Shown: one piece after another, positions 6,102 through 13,731 of the stretch
Position numbering within the stretch: the stretch's first letter is position 1
Layout: every line of letters begins with the position of its first letter
Assembly: GCA_964420065.1 (NCBI GenBank)
Contig: CAYQQK010000028.1
Coordinates: 1 to 14,446, forward strand
Length of the DNA: 14,446 bases
Reading direction: 5' to 3'
Source: CAYQQK01 sp964420065
GTDB lineage: Bacteria > Bacillota > Dethiobacteria > DTU022
Translations under genes and position numbers: made by a program
Notes under the pieces: model-generated
What the model was told of the DNA's origin: nothing
Seen by the model: only the letters and a program-made list of their open reading frames with translations
Databases searched by the model: none

Positions 6102-6451
6102 TGTTGATTGAAAGCGAGGCCGGCCGGGTCAAGGAAGCTGTTGGCGGCGGGGCCGCAACCGGGGACGGCCGGAAAAAAAGGTTCTGGCGCGACGACCAAA
6201 CGGTCAAGCAACTGGTGACACGGCTCAACCGCATCGAAGGGCAGGTGCGCGGGATCAAAAGGATGATCGAGGCGGACGCTTATTGTGACGATGTTTTGAA
6301 CCAGATCGCCTCGGTCCAATCCGCAATCAACGGCGCCGCCAAGCTGTTGCTGCAAAAACACATGAAGTTTTGCATCAGGGAGCAGCTTCTGGAGGGCGAT
6401 GAGACGGTGCTGGACGAGGTGCTGAAGACCATTTACAAGTTGATCAGGTAA
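6101..6451 (+). CDS. csoR: CsoR family copper-sensing transcriptional repressor
   Basis: CsoR is an all-helical DNA-binding repressor that dissociates on binding Cu(I), derepressing copper efflux genes. The 116-residue protein carries the core RLNRIEGQVRGIKRMIE (41-57) and the Cu(I) ligand set C62, H87 and C91 with the classical spacing (YCDD; HMKFC). The first 30 residues are a variable charged extension. The ATG at 6101 is chosen because the promoter and a G6 ribosome site lie immediately before it; the frame is open further upstream, but that part precedes the transcription start. copA begins 28 nt downstream, so the repressor probably controls its own operon. Confidence 0.96.
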   Translation: MLIESEAGRVKEAVGGGAATGDGRKKRFWRDDQTVKQLVTRLNRIEGQVRGIKRMIEADAYCDDVLNQIASVQSAINGAAKLLLQKHMKFCIREQLLEGDETVLDEVLKTIYKLIR

Positions 6452-6479
6452 AAGATCTAGGCCGGGGGTGTTGGACATC

Positions 6480-8987
6480 GTGTCGAATGCAAACAAGCAA
6501 GAGGGAAATAGGGGTAAAAACGAGAATGGCATCGAAAAAGCAAAGGAAACATTGACTCTTCCCATCACCGGGATGAGTTGCGCGGCCTGTTCGAACCGGG
6601 TTGAAAAGGCGCTGCGGTCTCTGCCCGGGGTGGCGGCGGCGAACGTCAACCTGGTCATGGGTCAGGGCACGGTCAGCTACGACCCGTACCGGGTCAAACC
6701 CCGGCAGATCGTGGCGCGGGTGGTTGACCTGGGGTTCGGGGTGACCGCCGAGCAACAGGAACTGCTGATCTCGGGGATGTCCTGCGCGGCCTGTTCGGCC
6801 CGCGTGGAAAAGAGGTTAAAGGCATTGCCGGGGGTGGAGGAGGCTGTGGTCAATTTGGCCACCAGCATGGCCAACGTCAAGTTCATTCCGGGAGTGGTGA
6901 CGACGGCCGAGATCGAAAAGGCGGTGCGCGATCTCGGTTTCGAGGCGCGCCTGAGCCGTGATCTTTCCTTCGACGAGGCGGCCCGGGTGCGGCGTCAGGA
7001 AAAAAACTGGCAACTGGCCCGTTTTATCATCGCCGTCGTGTTTACCCTGCCCCTGGCCGTGATGATGCTCGCGGCGCATACCGGCTTCCACTGGGCCATC
7101 AACCCCTGGATCCAGCTGGCCCTGGCCACGCCGGTGCAATTCTTCGCCGGAGGGTCTTTCTACCGGGGAGCCTACCGTTCGTTGAAAACGGGCAGCGCCA
7201 ACATGGACGTTCTGGTTTCACTGGGCACCTCGGTGGCTTATTTCTACAGTTTGATCTCCCTATTTGCCGGCTGGGATCGCTTCTATTTCGAGTCGGCGGC
7301 CGTGCTGATGACCATTATTTTGCTCGGTAAACTGCTTGAAACCGTGGCCCGGGGGCGAACTTCGGAGGCCATCGAAAAGCTGATGGAACTGCAGGCCAAA
7401 ACCGCACGGGTGCTCCGGGACGGAGTGGAGACGGATATTCCCGTCGATGAGGTCGTCGCCGGCGACCTGGTTATCGTTCGCCCGGGGGAAAGGGTTCCCG
7501 TGGACGGCACGATCGTCGAGGGAAGTTCCAGTATTGACGAATCGCACCTGACCGGCGAAAGCATGCCGGTCGAAAAAAACCCCGGGGATGAAATCGTCGG
7601 GGCAGCGATGAACAAGCATGGCAGCTTCACCTTCCGGGCGACCAAGGTCGGCCGGGATACCGTTCTGGCGCAGATCATTCGCCTGGTTGAAGAAGCGCAG
7701 GGTTCCAAGGCCCCGATCCAACGCCTGGCGGACCGGGTTTCAAACGTCTTTGTCCCGGTAATCATTGCCATCGCCCTGCTCACCTTCGGCGGCTGGTTTG
7801 CGCGCGGGGCCGGTTTTGAAAGCGCTCTGATGCATATGGTGACGGTCCTGGTGGTGGCCTGTCCCTGCGCCCTCGGGCTGGCGACGCCGACGGCGATCAT
7901 GGTCGGGACCGGGGTCGGGGCGGCCCGGGGGATCTTGATCAAGGGCGGGGAATACCTTGAACGGGCCGAAAAAATTGATGCCGTGGTCCTCGATAAAACC
8001 GGAACGATCACTCGGGGCACACCGGCGGTAACCGCTGTTTTTGTGCCGGCCGATCCCGCGGGCGATGAGGCAACCGGAAAAAGGGCAAAGGAAAATGCCC
8101 TGCTGGGCAGCATCGCCTCCGGGGAAAACAAATCGGAACACCCCCTCGGCCAGGCCGTGGTCGAGGAGGCGCAAAAAAGGGGGATCGGGTTGCGGGACGT
8201 CGTCAATTTCGAGGCCTTGCCGGGGCGGGGGATCAAGTTTGAGCTGCCGGGCGAGGCGGAGAGCGGCGCCGCAACCGCAACCTGGCTGGTGGGCAATGAA
8301 AAACTGGCCGTCGAAGCCGGGATAGACCTCTCTCCCTTTCAGTCACAGAAACACCGATGGGAGGAGGAAGGCAAAACCGTGATCACGGCCATCGCGGATG
8401 ATCGCCTGGCCGGGATGGTCGCCCTGGCCGATACGGTCAAGGAGAATGCCGCCCCGGCCATCGCCGGGTTAAAGGCGATGGGCCTGGACCTCTACATGCT
8501 TACCGGAGATCAGGAGAAAACGGCCCGGGCCATTGCCCGGGAGGTGGGCATCGAGCATGTTATCGCCGGGGTCCTGCCCCAGCACAAGGCGGCGAAGGTG
8601 CGGGAACTGATGGAGGCCGGGCATATTGTGGCCATGGTCGGCGACGGGATCAACGATGCTCCAGCCCTGGCCACGGCCGATATCGGCATGGCCATCGGTA
8701 CCGGGACCGATGTGGCCATGGAAAGTGCCTCGATCACGCTCATGCGCGGCGACTTGAGAAAGATTGCGGCCGCGATCCGCCTTTCACGCCGCACCTTGCG
8801 CAAGATCCGGCAGAACCTGTTCTGGGCCCTTTTTTACAACCTGATCACCGTGCCCCTGGCGATCGGTGGTATTTTTACCCCGGTCATGGGCGGCACGGCG
8901 ATGGCTTTGAGCTCCATTTCGGTGGTGACGAACTCTTTGCTCCTGAAACGCTACAATCCGGAGCGGGGTTCAAGCGGGATAAAATAA
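6480..8987 (+). CDS. copA: Copper-exporting P1B-type ATPase CopA
   Basis: CopA is an inner-membrane pump that exports Cu(I) with ATP hydrolysis. From a GTG start at 6480 the protein has 835 residues. It has two N-terminal heavy-metal domains, each with GMSCAAC (31-37, 99-105), then eight expected membrane helices. Also seen are the TGES actuator motif (358-361), the membrane metal site CPC (461-463), the phosphorylated Asp in DKTGT (D505), the SEHP nucleotide-site motif (His 554), GDGINDAP (721-728), and the Cu(I)-type helix residues YN (786-787) and MxxSS (808-812). GTG 6480 is preferred because GGGGGTG (6464-6470) lies 9 nt before it; GTG 6468 and TTG 6471 are in-frame alternatives adding four or three residues. 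No CopZ chaperone gene is adjacent. Regulation is presumably through csoR. Confidence 0.97.
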   Translation: MSNANKQEGNRGKNENGIEKAKETLTLPITGMSCAACSNRVEKALRSLPGVAAANVNLVMGQGTVSYDPYRVKPRQIVARVVDLGFGVTAEQQELLISGMSCAACSARVEKRLKALPGVEEAVVNLATSMANVKFIPGVVTTAEIEKAVRDLGFEARLSRDLSFDEAARVRRQEKNWQLARFIIAVVFTLPLAVMMLAAHTGFHWAINPWIQLALATPVQFFAGGSFYRGAYRSLKTGSANMDVLVSLGTSVAYFYSLISLFAGWDRFYFESAAVLMTIILLGKLLETVARGRTSEAIEKLMELQAKTARVLRDGVETDIPVDEVVAGDLVIVRPGERVPVDGTIVEGSSSIDESHLTGESMPVEKNPGDEIVGAAMNKHGSFTFRATKVGRDTVLAQIIRLVEEAQGSKAPIQRLADRVSNVFVPVIIAIALLTFGGWFARGAGFESALMHMVTVLVVACPCALGLATPTAIMVGTGVGAARGILIKGGEYLERAEKIDAVVLDKTGTITRGTPAVTAVFVPADPAGDEATGKRAKENALLGSIASGENKSEHPLGQAVVEEAQKRGIGLRDVVNFEALPGRGIKFELPGEAESGAATATWLVGNEKLAVEAGIDLSPFQSQKHRWEEEGKTVITAIADDRLAGMVALADTVKENAAPAIAGLKAMGLDLYMLTGDQEKTARAIAREVGIEHVIAGVLPQHKAAKVRELMEAGHIVAMVGDGINDAPALATADIGMAIGTGTDVAMESASITLMRGDLRKIAAAIRLSRRTLRKIRQNLFWALFYNLITVPLAIGGIFTPVMGGTAMALSSISVVTNSLLLKRYNPERGSSGIK

Positions 8988-9148
8988 AAATGGAAGAGAA
9001 ACAGGAGTTGCGGGGAAGGTAGAGAATAGTCGGGTAAAGCGGCAAGGAAAATTGAGGAAACCGGTGAGGCGGGAAAATGGCCGGATGAATGAATCGAACC
9101 GGGCCAAGGGTCGGACGGGGGCTCGAGGCGGGGAAGGGCGGAAATAGA
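8988..9148 (+). other. Purine-rich intergenic spacer without a gene
   Basis: These 161 nt between copA and the next gene are strongly biased to A and G on the + strand, with many GGAA, GAGG and GGGG runs. I see no terminator stem with a T run and no clear promoter. The end of the spacer (ggggaaggg, 9130-9138) supplies the ribosome site of the next gene, so read-through from csoR-copA is possible. Confidence 0.5.
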
Positions 9149-10297
9149 ATGAAAATCGCGGTGCTGGGTGGAACGGGCGATATGGGCGCGGCAGCGGTTC
9201 AGGATCTGCTTGCATTCACCGCTGTTAAACAGGTGACCATTGCCGCCCGCGATACCGCCGCCGCCACCCGGCTGGCCTCCACGCTGGGCGACCGCCGCGT
9301 TGTTGTCCGGAAACTGGAAGCAACCTCATCCGAGAGTCTGGTCCGGGTGATGCGCGGCCACGATGTGATCGCCGGGGCCGTGGGCCCGTTCTACCGTTTC
9401 GAAAGACCGCTGGTGGAGGCGGCCCTGGCCGCCGGGGTCGATTACGTCAGCATCTGTGACGACCACGACGCCGTGGCGGACGTGCTCTCCCTGGACCGGG
9501 AGGCAGCGGCGGCGGGGCGGAAAATACTCACCGGTTTGGGCTGGACCCCCGGTATAACCAATATATTGGCTCGCAAGGGCTATGACGCTCTGGACCAGGT
9601 GGACCGGATCCGGATCTACTGGGCCGGCAGTGCCGCCGACGCCACCGGCCTGGCCGTGATCTTGCATACCCTGCATATCTTTACCGGCACGGTGACCACC
9701 TTCAAGGACGGAGCGACGCGCGGAGTGAGAGCGGGTTCGGGAAAGGAAGCGATTGTTTTTCCGGACCCCCTGGGGAAAATAAACGTATTTCACCTCGGCC
9801 ATCCGGAACCGGTTACCCTGCCCCGTTACCTCCCCGGGGTGCAGGAGATCAGCCTCAAAGGGGGTCTGGCCGAAAATTACCTGCACGGTCTGGCCAAGGC
9901 TTGCGTTGCGCTGGGGCTTACCGCCAATGCCTCCCGCACACAAAAACTGGGCCGGCTCATGAAAAAAATACTGCCCCTTTGCCCCGCCGGCCCGAAGCGC
10001 GATCGCTGTTCCGCCGCCATCGTCGAGATCTGCGGCCGGCGCAACGGCGCCGCGATCCGGATCACCTCCAGCGTCGTTGACCGGATGCGCCGCTTGACCG
10101 GGATCCCTTTAAGCATCGGCGCCTGGATGCTTGCCCGGGGTCAAATCAGGCGCTGCGGCGTTTTCGGGCCCGAAGCCGCCGGGGCGATCGACCCCGATCT
10201 TTTTCTGCAGGAACTGGCCCGCCGTGGCATCCAGGTCCATCATCAAGAGGGACAGGGGGACGGCAGACTGTGTGATAACTACCTTTTTCCCAAATGA
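9149..10297 (+). CDS. Saccharopine dehydrogenase-like NAD(P)-binding oxidoreductase
   Basis: The N-terminus is a Rossmann fold typical of the saccharopine dehydrogenase family (COG1748): VLGGTGDMG (5-13), then the second-strand end AARD (32-35), a conserved AVGPFYRFERPLVEAAL-type loop, and VDYVSICDD. The C-terminal half has the mixed catalytic fold of the family without residues I can tie to one substrate. Length is 382 residues. Substrates in this family are usually amino-acid or imine compounds; the true reaction is unknown, and lysine metabolism is not implied by the neighbours. The ATG at 9149 is chosen because GGGGAAGGGCGG lies just upstream; an in-frame ATG at 9089 would add 20 atypical residues before the Rossmann strand. 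The stop overlaps the next start (ATGA), so the next gene is translationally coupled. Confidence 0.85.
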   Translation: MKIAVLGGTGDMGAAAVQDLLAFTAVKQVTIAARDTAAATRLASTLGDRRVVVRKLEATSSESLVRVMRGHDVIAGAVGPFYRFERPLVEAALAAGVDYVSICDDHDAVADVLSLDREAAAAGRKILTGLGWTPGITNILARKGYDALDQVDRIRIYWAGSAADATGLAVILHTLHIFTGTVTTFKDGATRGVRAGSGKEAIVFPDPLGKINVFHLGHPEPVTLPRYLPGVQEISLKGGLAENYLHGLAKACVALGLTANASRTQKLGRLMKKILPLCPAGPKRDRCSAAIVEICGRRNGAAIRITSSVVDRMRRLTGIPLSIGAWMLARGQIRRCGVFGPEAAGAIDPDLFLQELARRGIQVHHQEGQGDGRLCDNYLFPK

Positions 10298-10746
10298 AAG
10301 CGGAGGATGCGGGGAATAACCTTCTTTTTTACCCCAATTTAATAACCCACCTGGTTGAAAAGTGGGAAAACGGCGCCGAAAAAACGGAAGAACGTTTGCT
10401 CGGTGTGATCAATGATTTCGGTGATCCCCGCGAAATTGCAGAGGATTACCGGAGCAAATCCGAAACCGAGGCCCGGCCGAAAGGCTCCTATCCGCCGACC
10501 TGGCTGGTTCTGGTGTTGACGGTGTTCCTCTGGCCGGCCGGCATTATCCTGGCCTGGATCTCCCCGGCCTGGAAATTACGGGACAAGATCATCGCCACGC
10601 TGATCCCGGTGGTTTTAACGGGGGCGCTGATCCTCTTTAATTTTGCATCATACAGTCATTTCCATCACCAGGGGGTTGAAGAGGTAGAACTCTTTGAAGG
10701 TTACGGCCTGATTCAACCCGATCCGGTCAAACGGGGGTGCTTTTAA
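10294..10746 (+). CDS. Small membrane protein with HAAS-like N-terminal helix bundle
   Basis: The 150-residue protein has a cytoplasmic N-terminal part (about 10-53) with the pattern of HAAS/DUF1700-type domains: a helical segment ending in LLGVINDFGDPREIAEDYR, where the 'FGDP..IA' turn is characteristic. Two hydrophobic segments follow (about 70-89 and 99-117), and a short tail contains SHFHH. HAAS-like domains are found in membrane-linked signalling proteins and are often encoded near PadR-type regulators; none is seen here. The start overlaps the stop of the oxidoreductase gene by 4 nt (ATGA) and lacks a good ribosome site of its own, which argues for coupling. The function is unknown. The family call is from pattern only. 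Confidence 0.7.
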   Translation: MKAEDAGNNLLFYPNLITHLVEKWENGAEKTEERLLGVINDFGDPREIAEDYRSKSETEARPKGSYPPTWLVLVLTVFLWPAGIILAWISPAWKLRDKIIATLIPVVLTGALILFNFASYSHFHHQGVEEVELFEGYGLIQPDPVKRGCF

Positions 10747-10857
10747 ATGATGGTCGCGAAAAGCAACATTATCGTTTTTATCACGGTCATCCTCTTTTTT
10801 TGTTCGCCCCTGCTTTCGGCGATTTACCTGGTCCTGATCCGAAAACCCGGTTACTAA
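10747..10857 (+). CDS. 36-residue single-helix membrane microprotein
   Basis: A very short frame starts directly after the stop of the preceding gene (TAA-ATG, no spacer). It encodes a short polar N-terminus (MMVAKSN), one strongly hydrophobic helix (about 8-31) and a basic end RKPGY. A good ribosome site GGGGGTG (10733-10739) lies 7 nt upstream, inside the preceding coding region, which supports real translation. The positive C-terminal end suggests that end faces the cytoplasm, or that it pairs with the upstream two-helix protein. I do not recognise the family. It could be a subunit of a small membrane complex with the HAAS-like protein. Confidence 0.6.
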   Translation: MMVAKSNIIVFITVILFFCSPLLSAIYLVLIRKPGY

Positions 10858-10884
10858 CCCCGGTGCTTTGCCGCCTAGTATACT

Positions 10885-10912
10885 TTTACAGGCTCAGGGA
10901 CTCGGGTAAAAT
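10885..10912 (+). promoter_or_regulatory. Candidate promoter of the yyaL-like gene
   Basis: TTTACA (10885-10890) and TAAAAT (10907-10912), each five of six matches to consensus, are separated by 16 nt. Transcription would start near 10919. The -10 box lies inside the left arm of the inverted repeat described next. TATACT at 10879-10884 is a weaker alternative -10 with no matching -35. Confidence 0.45.
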
Positions 10913-11020
10913 CCAAGATGATCTCAATCAAGCCAGAGCCGGCTCGCCGATTCCCGGTGTCGGCGTTTGTTTGGAGCCGCTGTGGGCAATCTAGTCCAAG
11001 GAAAGCATCGGATTTTACCC
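10904..11020 (+). promoter_or_regulatory. Long inverted repeat closing a foldable 117-nt region before the yyaL-like gene
   Basis: GGGTAAAATCC (10904-10914) is perfectly complementary to GGATTTTACCC (11010-11020). After a 2-nt bulge the helix continues, GATG (10917-10920) with CATC (11006-11009), giving 15 bp. Inside, GGCTC/GAGCC encloses GCCGA/TCGGC, so the whole stretch can fold into one branched or rod-like structure. The right arm ends directly before the ribosome site CAGGAG (11021-11026). If transcribed from the upstream genes it would be a structured leader able to control translation. If the promoter in the left arm is used, the two arms would instead be paired protein-binding sites. 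It does not fit any riboswitch class I could compare it with. Confidence 0.5.
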
Positions 11021-11034
11021 CAGGAGAGATGACG

Positions 11035-13122
11035 ATGAAACTAGTGCTGAAGCCCAACCGACTCATCAATGAAAAAAGCCCGTACCTGTTGCAACACGCT
11101 CACAATCCGGTCGACTGGTATCCCTGGTGCGACGAGGCTTTTGCCAAAGCGGAGGCGGAAGACAAGCCTGTTTTTGTCAGTATTGGCTATTCAGCCTGCC
11201 ATTGGTGTCATGTGATGGCCGAGGAATGTTTCGCCGATGATGCGGTGGCGGCTTTGTTGAACGAAAATTTTGTTTCGATCAAGGTTGACCGGGAAGAGCG
11301 CCCGGATCTGGACCGGGTTTACATGGACGCCTGCCAGGCGCTGACCGGACAGGGCGGCTGGCCGCTCTCAGTCTTTTTAACACCGGCAAAAAAGCCTTTT
11401 TTTGCCGGTACCTATTTCCCGAAGCACTCTCGTTTTGGAACTGCCGGCCTGATCGAACTGCTGCCCCGCCTGGTTTCACTTTGGAAAGATAAACGGGAGC
11501 AGGTGCTCGAGACCGGCACGCTGTTAATGCAGGCCATTGCGGAGCAGGGCCGCGGCGAGGCCGGGAATACGCTGCCCGGAGGGGTAGTTTTCGACCAGGC
11601 TTTCCGCCTGTTGCAAAACAGTTTCGATCATGAACAGGGTGGGTTTGGGAGCGCACCGAAGTTTCCCCTGCCCCACCGCCTCTCTTTCCTGCTTCGCTAC
11701 TGGAAGCGCAGCGGGGAGACAAAAGCGTTGCAGATGGTTGTTCTGACCTTGAAAAAGATGGCCCGGGGCGGCATTTTCGATCAGCTCGGCTTTGGATTCC
11801 ACCGCTATGCCACCGATAAAAACTGGCTGGTGCCTCATTTTGAAAAAATGCTTTACGATCAGGCCTTGCTGGCCCTGGTCTACCTGGAAGCCTACCAGGC
11901 CACGGCGGAACCGGAATTCGCTTGCACAGTCCGAGAAGTATTTGAATACCTGCTGCGCGATCTGCGCCTGCCGGAAGGCGCCTTCGGCACGGCCGAGGAT
12001 GCTGACACCGGGGGAGAAGAAGGGCGTTTTTATCTTTGGACCCCCGCCGAAATCTGCGGTGTGCTCGGGGAAGAACAGGGGCGGCTTGTAGCCGCATATT
12101 TTGGGGTGACGAAGGGGGGGAATTTTGAAAAAGGACGCAGTATTCTCCACCGGCCCCATGAACCCGGACCGTTCGCGGCGGTAAAAGGGCTTGAACCGGC
12201 AGCTTTTACGGCGCTGCTCGAGCAATCAATTGCCCGGTTGCGCGAGGCCCGCCATGGCGGCCGAGAACGTCCCTTCCGGGACGACAAAGTGCTGACCGCA
12301 TGGAACGGCCTGGCGATTGCCGCCCTCGCTCGCGGTGCCGCCGTGCTCGGGGAACAACGTTATGCCGGGGCGGCAGCGTCGGCTGCCGCTTTCATCCGGG
12401 AGAAACTGGTTGCCCCCGGGGGGCGGCTCCGGCGGCGTTACCGCGACGGCGAAGCCGCGTTTCCGGCCTACCTGGATGACTATGCCTGCCTGGTTTGGGG
12501 GCTGCTGGAGCTGTACCGGGCTACCTTTGATCCCGGACACCTGCAATGGGCCGTGTCACTGAACGAAACGATGCTTCTCCTCTTCGGCGGGCACAACGGG
12601 GCGCTGCAATTTGTGGGCCGCGATCGACCTCAAGTATTGCCGTCCTGTACCGATGCCGCCGACGGGGCGATTCCTGCCGGGAATGCGGTTGCGGCATTGA
12701 ACCTGCTTCAACTGAGCCGGTTGACCGGGCGCCGGGACTGGTCGGAATACGGCGAGGCGATTCTCCGTGCTTTCAGCGGTGAATTGCAGGACTCACCGTC
12801 CTCGTTTACTTCCTTGCTCATGGCGCTTGACTTTGCCCTCGGCCCCACGGCGGAACTGGTCATCGCCGGCGATCCCGGTACAGCTGAAGTGGAGGAAATG
12901 GCTGCCGTGGCACACCGTTCCTTTTACCCCAATCTTGTTCTATTGAATCATCCCGCTACCGCTCCCGGCAAATCCGACATTGAAGCGCTCGCCCCCTTCA
13001 CCGGGCCGCTCACCGTCAACCGCGGTGAAGCCACCGCCTACCTCTGTCGCGGCCAAGGTTGTCTTCCCGCCGTTCACAGTGCGGCCGCGCTGGCAGCCCT
13101 CTTGCAGGAGCAAAAGCTATAG
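11035..13122 (+). CDS. YyaL/DUF255 family thioredoxin-fold and six-hairpin protein
   Basis: The 695-residue protein is a member of the widespread YyaL (SSP411-like) family. Seen are the N-terminal signature NRLINEKSPYLLQHAHNPVDW, a thioredoxin-like motif CHWC (C55, C58) in SIGYSACHWCHVM, REERPDLD, and GGWPLSVFLTP with the Pro expected opposite the active site (about 107-117). Farther on come APKFPLP and PHFEKMLYDQALL. The C-terminal two thirds have the alpha/alpha six-hairpin barrel pattern of sugar epimerase/glycosidase-like enzymes. The biochemical role is not established; no signal peptide is visible, so it is probably cytoplasmic. ATG 11035 lies 8 nt after AGGAG (11022-11026), whereas the in-frame ATG at 11029 is too close and the frame further upstream runs through the inverted-repeat region. 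Confidence 0.93.
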   Translation: MKLVLKPNRLINEKSPYLLQHAHNPVDWYPWCDEAFAKAEAEDKPVFVSIGYSACHWCHVMAEECFADDAVAALLNENFVSIKVDREERPDLDRVYMDACQALTGQGGWPLSVFLTPAKKPFFAGTYFPKHSRFGTAGLIELLPRLVSLWKDKREQVLETGTLLMQAIAEQGRGEAGNTLPGGVVFDQAFRLLQNSFDHEQGGFGSAPKFPLPHRLSFLLRYWKRSGETKALQMVVLTLKKMARGGIFDQLGFGFHRYATDKNWLVPHFEKMLYDQALLALVYLEAYQATAEPEFACTVREVFEYLLRDLRLPEGAFGTAEDADTGGEEGRFYLWTPAEICGVLGEEQGRLVAAYFGVTKGGNFEKGRSILHRPHEPGPFAAVKGLEPAAFTALLEQSIARLREARHGGRERPFRDDKVLTAWNGLAIAALARGAAVLGEQRYAGAAASAAAFIREKLVAPGGRLRRRYRDGEAAFPAYLDDYACLVWGLLELYRATFDPGHLQWAVSLNETMLLLFGGHNGALQFVGRDRPQVLPSCTDAADGAIPAGNAVAALNLLQLSRLTGRRDWSEYGEAILRAFSGELQDSPSSFTSLLMALDFALGPTAELVIAGDPGTAEVEEMAAVAHRSFYPNLVLLNHPATAPGKSDIEALAPFTGPLTVNRGEATAYLCRGQGCLPAVHSAAALAALLQEQKL

Positions 13123-13425
13123 AACCTCGGGGGACAGGCTGCCGTTTCTACCGTCAGGATGGCAAACCGAAACAGGGCGACGTTTGAATGCGAACCTTGG
13201 TCGTGATCGTCAAGGAAAAGGCGGGGAAAATCGGTCAGGTACGAAACGGGGAGACGGGTGCAAACGAATCGCTGACGAAGTGTTGCAGCGTGCACTGATG
13301 GCGTCAAAACCGGGTACCAACCGTTTACCCGGGATGAATCAGGAAGAAACCTCTTCACTGTTCAGATGGCGTCCGACATGAGGGTGGCGTGAACTTGCTC
13401 CAGGTCTTTCCATGGAGCGCGGAGC
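13123..13425. other. No convincing gene between convergent operons
   Basis: Frames are open here on both strands, but none has a ribosome site, a family motif or a plausible start. Two hairpins are visible: CCGGGTA (13310-13316)/TACCCGG (13326-13332) and GCTCCA (13397-13402)/TGGAGC (13413-13418). Neither has a T run on either side, so they are weak terminator candidates for the two converging transcripts. The left part (cgggggacaggctgcc, from 13128) looks like the edge of a repeat or decayed element; I cannot identify it. Confidence 0.4.
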
Positions 13426-13731
13426 CTATTCCAAATCTTGAGCGCTCATTTTTTCCAAAGCGTGCTGCCGGTTTCGTTTTCCCCTGCAAGCGGAATATAT
13501 GGCAAGCAGGACCGCTGTCGGGATGAAGGAAGCAAATGCAATCGGCACAACGGGCAATCCGTAGTAATTATCAAGCGCGATGCTTAAAACAGTGATCAAG
13601 GAAAAACAGAACGTCATGATTGGAAGGATAAGCCCGACATACTTATTTTCTTTCTTTGATAGAAATATTTGTAGAAAGATAAAAGCAACAAATACGAACA
13701 ACATAAAAGCCAACAAGGCAATAAGGCCCAT
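13426..13731 (-). CDS. Three-helix integral membrane protein, unknown function
   Basis: The 101-residue protein has three hydrophobic segments (about 2-24, 30-52 and 60-82), separated by a charged loop KKENK and a loop with DNYYGLP, and ends in a basic then acidic tail (CRGKRNRQH...). No enzyme motif is visible. Its start overlaps the stop of the upstream DUF2089-like gene by one base (TAATG), so it is almost certainly translated by coupling to it. It may be the target or partner of that regulator. Codon use is AT-richer than in the + strand genes. I do not recognise the family. Confidence 0.75.
   Translation of the reverse strand: MGLIALLAFMLFVFVAFIFLQIFLSKKENKYVGLILPIMTFCFSLITVLSIALDNYYGLPVVPIAFASFIPTAVLLAIYSACRGKRNRQHALEKMSAQDLE

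Noticed and set aside
7283..8296. 337-residue minus-strand open frame opposite copA
   Set aside because: It is a Ser/Pro/Arg-rich antisense frame produced by GC-rich third positions of copA, without a start signal.
10860..11020. Cobalamin or FMN riboswitch before the yyaL-like gene
   Set aside because: The stretch cagggactcgggtaaaatcc superficially recalls the GGTGAAAATCC region of those riboswitches, but the other conserved boxes (for example the B12 box and GCCACTG) are missing and the downstream gene is not a typical target.
11279..12225. Two long minus-strand frames opposite the yyaL-like gene
   Set aside because: They are antisense to a clear family member, Arg/Pro-rich and have no family motif.
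12980..13381. 133-residue + strand frame at the end of the yyaL-like gene
   Set aside because: It starts in another frame inside the conserved gene, lacks a ribosome site and has a composition of random GC-rich sequence.
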